This document shows positions 29,482 to 29,498 of a DNA stretch of 29,498 nt, one piece after another. The stretch is taken from the NCBI GenBank assembly GCA_964626735.1, contig CAZVIJ010000019.1, forward strand, positions 1-29,498, written 5' to 3'. The stretch comes from CAZVIJ01 sp964626735. GTDB lineage: Bacteria; Patescibacteriota; Dojkabacteria; JAOAGR01. Every line of letters starts with the position of its first letter. The stretch's first letter is position 1. The notes beneath the pieces are model-generated. The model was not told the origin of the DNA and did no database searches. It saw only the letters and a program-made list of their open reading frames with translations. The translations under genes were made by a program, and so were the position numbers.

Positions 29482-29498
29482 CAGAATATATCTTTGAT

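Overview
The window is bacterial: densely packed, standard-code genes (TGA is used as a stop, for example at 7828), with moderate G+C up to about 25.4 kb and then a markedly AT-rich right end. Its most general trait is promoter layout. Many genes have a TANNNT-type -10 box ending 5-7 bases before the start codon, so the predicted transcript starts on the start codon itself (leaderless). Even operon-internal genes mostly lack a Shine-Dalgarno sequence. This, with small soluble enzymes, many unrecognised proteins and Thr/Pro-linker surface proteins, is compatible with a Patescibacteria/CPR lineage such as Saccharibacteria, but no marker gene here proves the phylum. Leaderless genes are also common in Actinobacteria and Deinococcota.

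Layout. 0-3.4 kb: an unrecognised protein, a phosphoribosyltransferase-like protein, a uracil-DNA-glycosylase-superfamily protein, a small membrane protein and an ICMT/PEMT-family methyltransferase. 3.4-6.0 kb: a PadR regulator, a DUF1700/HAAS membrane protein, a GIN-domain (DUF2807/4097) beta-helix protein and a membrane-anchored secreted-domain protein, headed by a large palindromic operator at 6039-6077. 6.1-11.9 kb: two acetyltransferase-like proteins, a HEAT-like protein, a zinc-ribbon/HhH protein, a surface cupredoxin-like protein with a CYTH enzyme, a double PhnB-like protein and a TMEM175-type channel. 11.9-16.6 kb: a divergent pair, a large orphan HEXXH metallopeptidase (its 3' part crossed by a 10-N scaffold gap) and a P-type Ca-ATPase.

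16.7-19.7 kb: an unrecognised protein and a second PadR operon whose effector fuses a HAAS-like helical domain to a long pentapeptide-repeat beta-helix. 19.7-25.3 kb: small enzymes, each mostly with its own promoter: alpha/beta hydrolase, EamA transporter, VOC protein, three RibD-C/DHFR-like paralogues, an orphan 64-aa gene under a near-consensus leaderless promoter, and an SRPBCC protein. 25.4-29.5 kb: an AT-rich probable island with an APH-like kinase, a structured direct repeat pair of about 135 bases, a strong bidirectional terminator, a 67-aa protein and an unrecognised protein of more than 727 aa that reaches the window edge.

The best candidates for something undescribed are the two PadR/HAAS operons with different beta-helix outputs, which share a GTACCTTG promoter element; the systematic leaderless architecture; the orphan metallopeptidase; and the AT-rich island with its repeat pair and giant ORFan.
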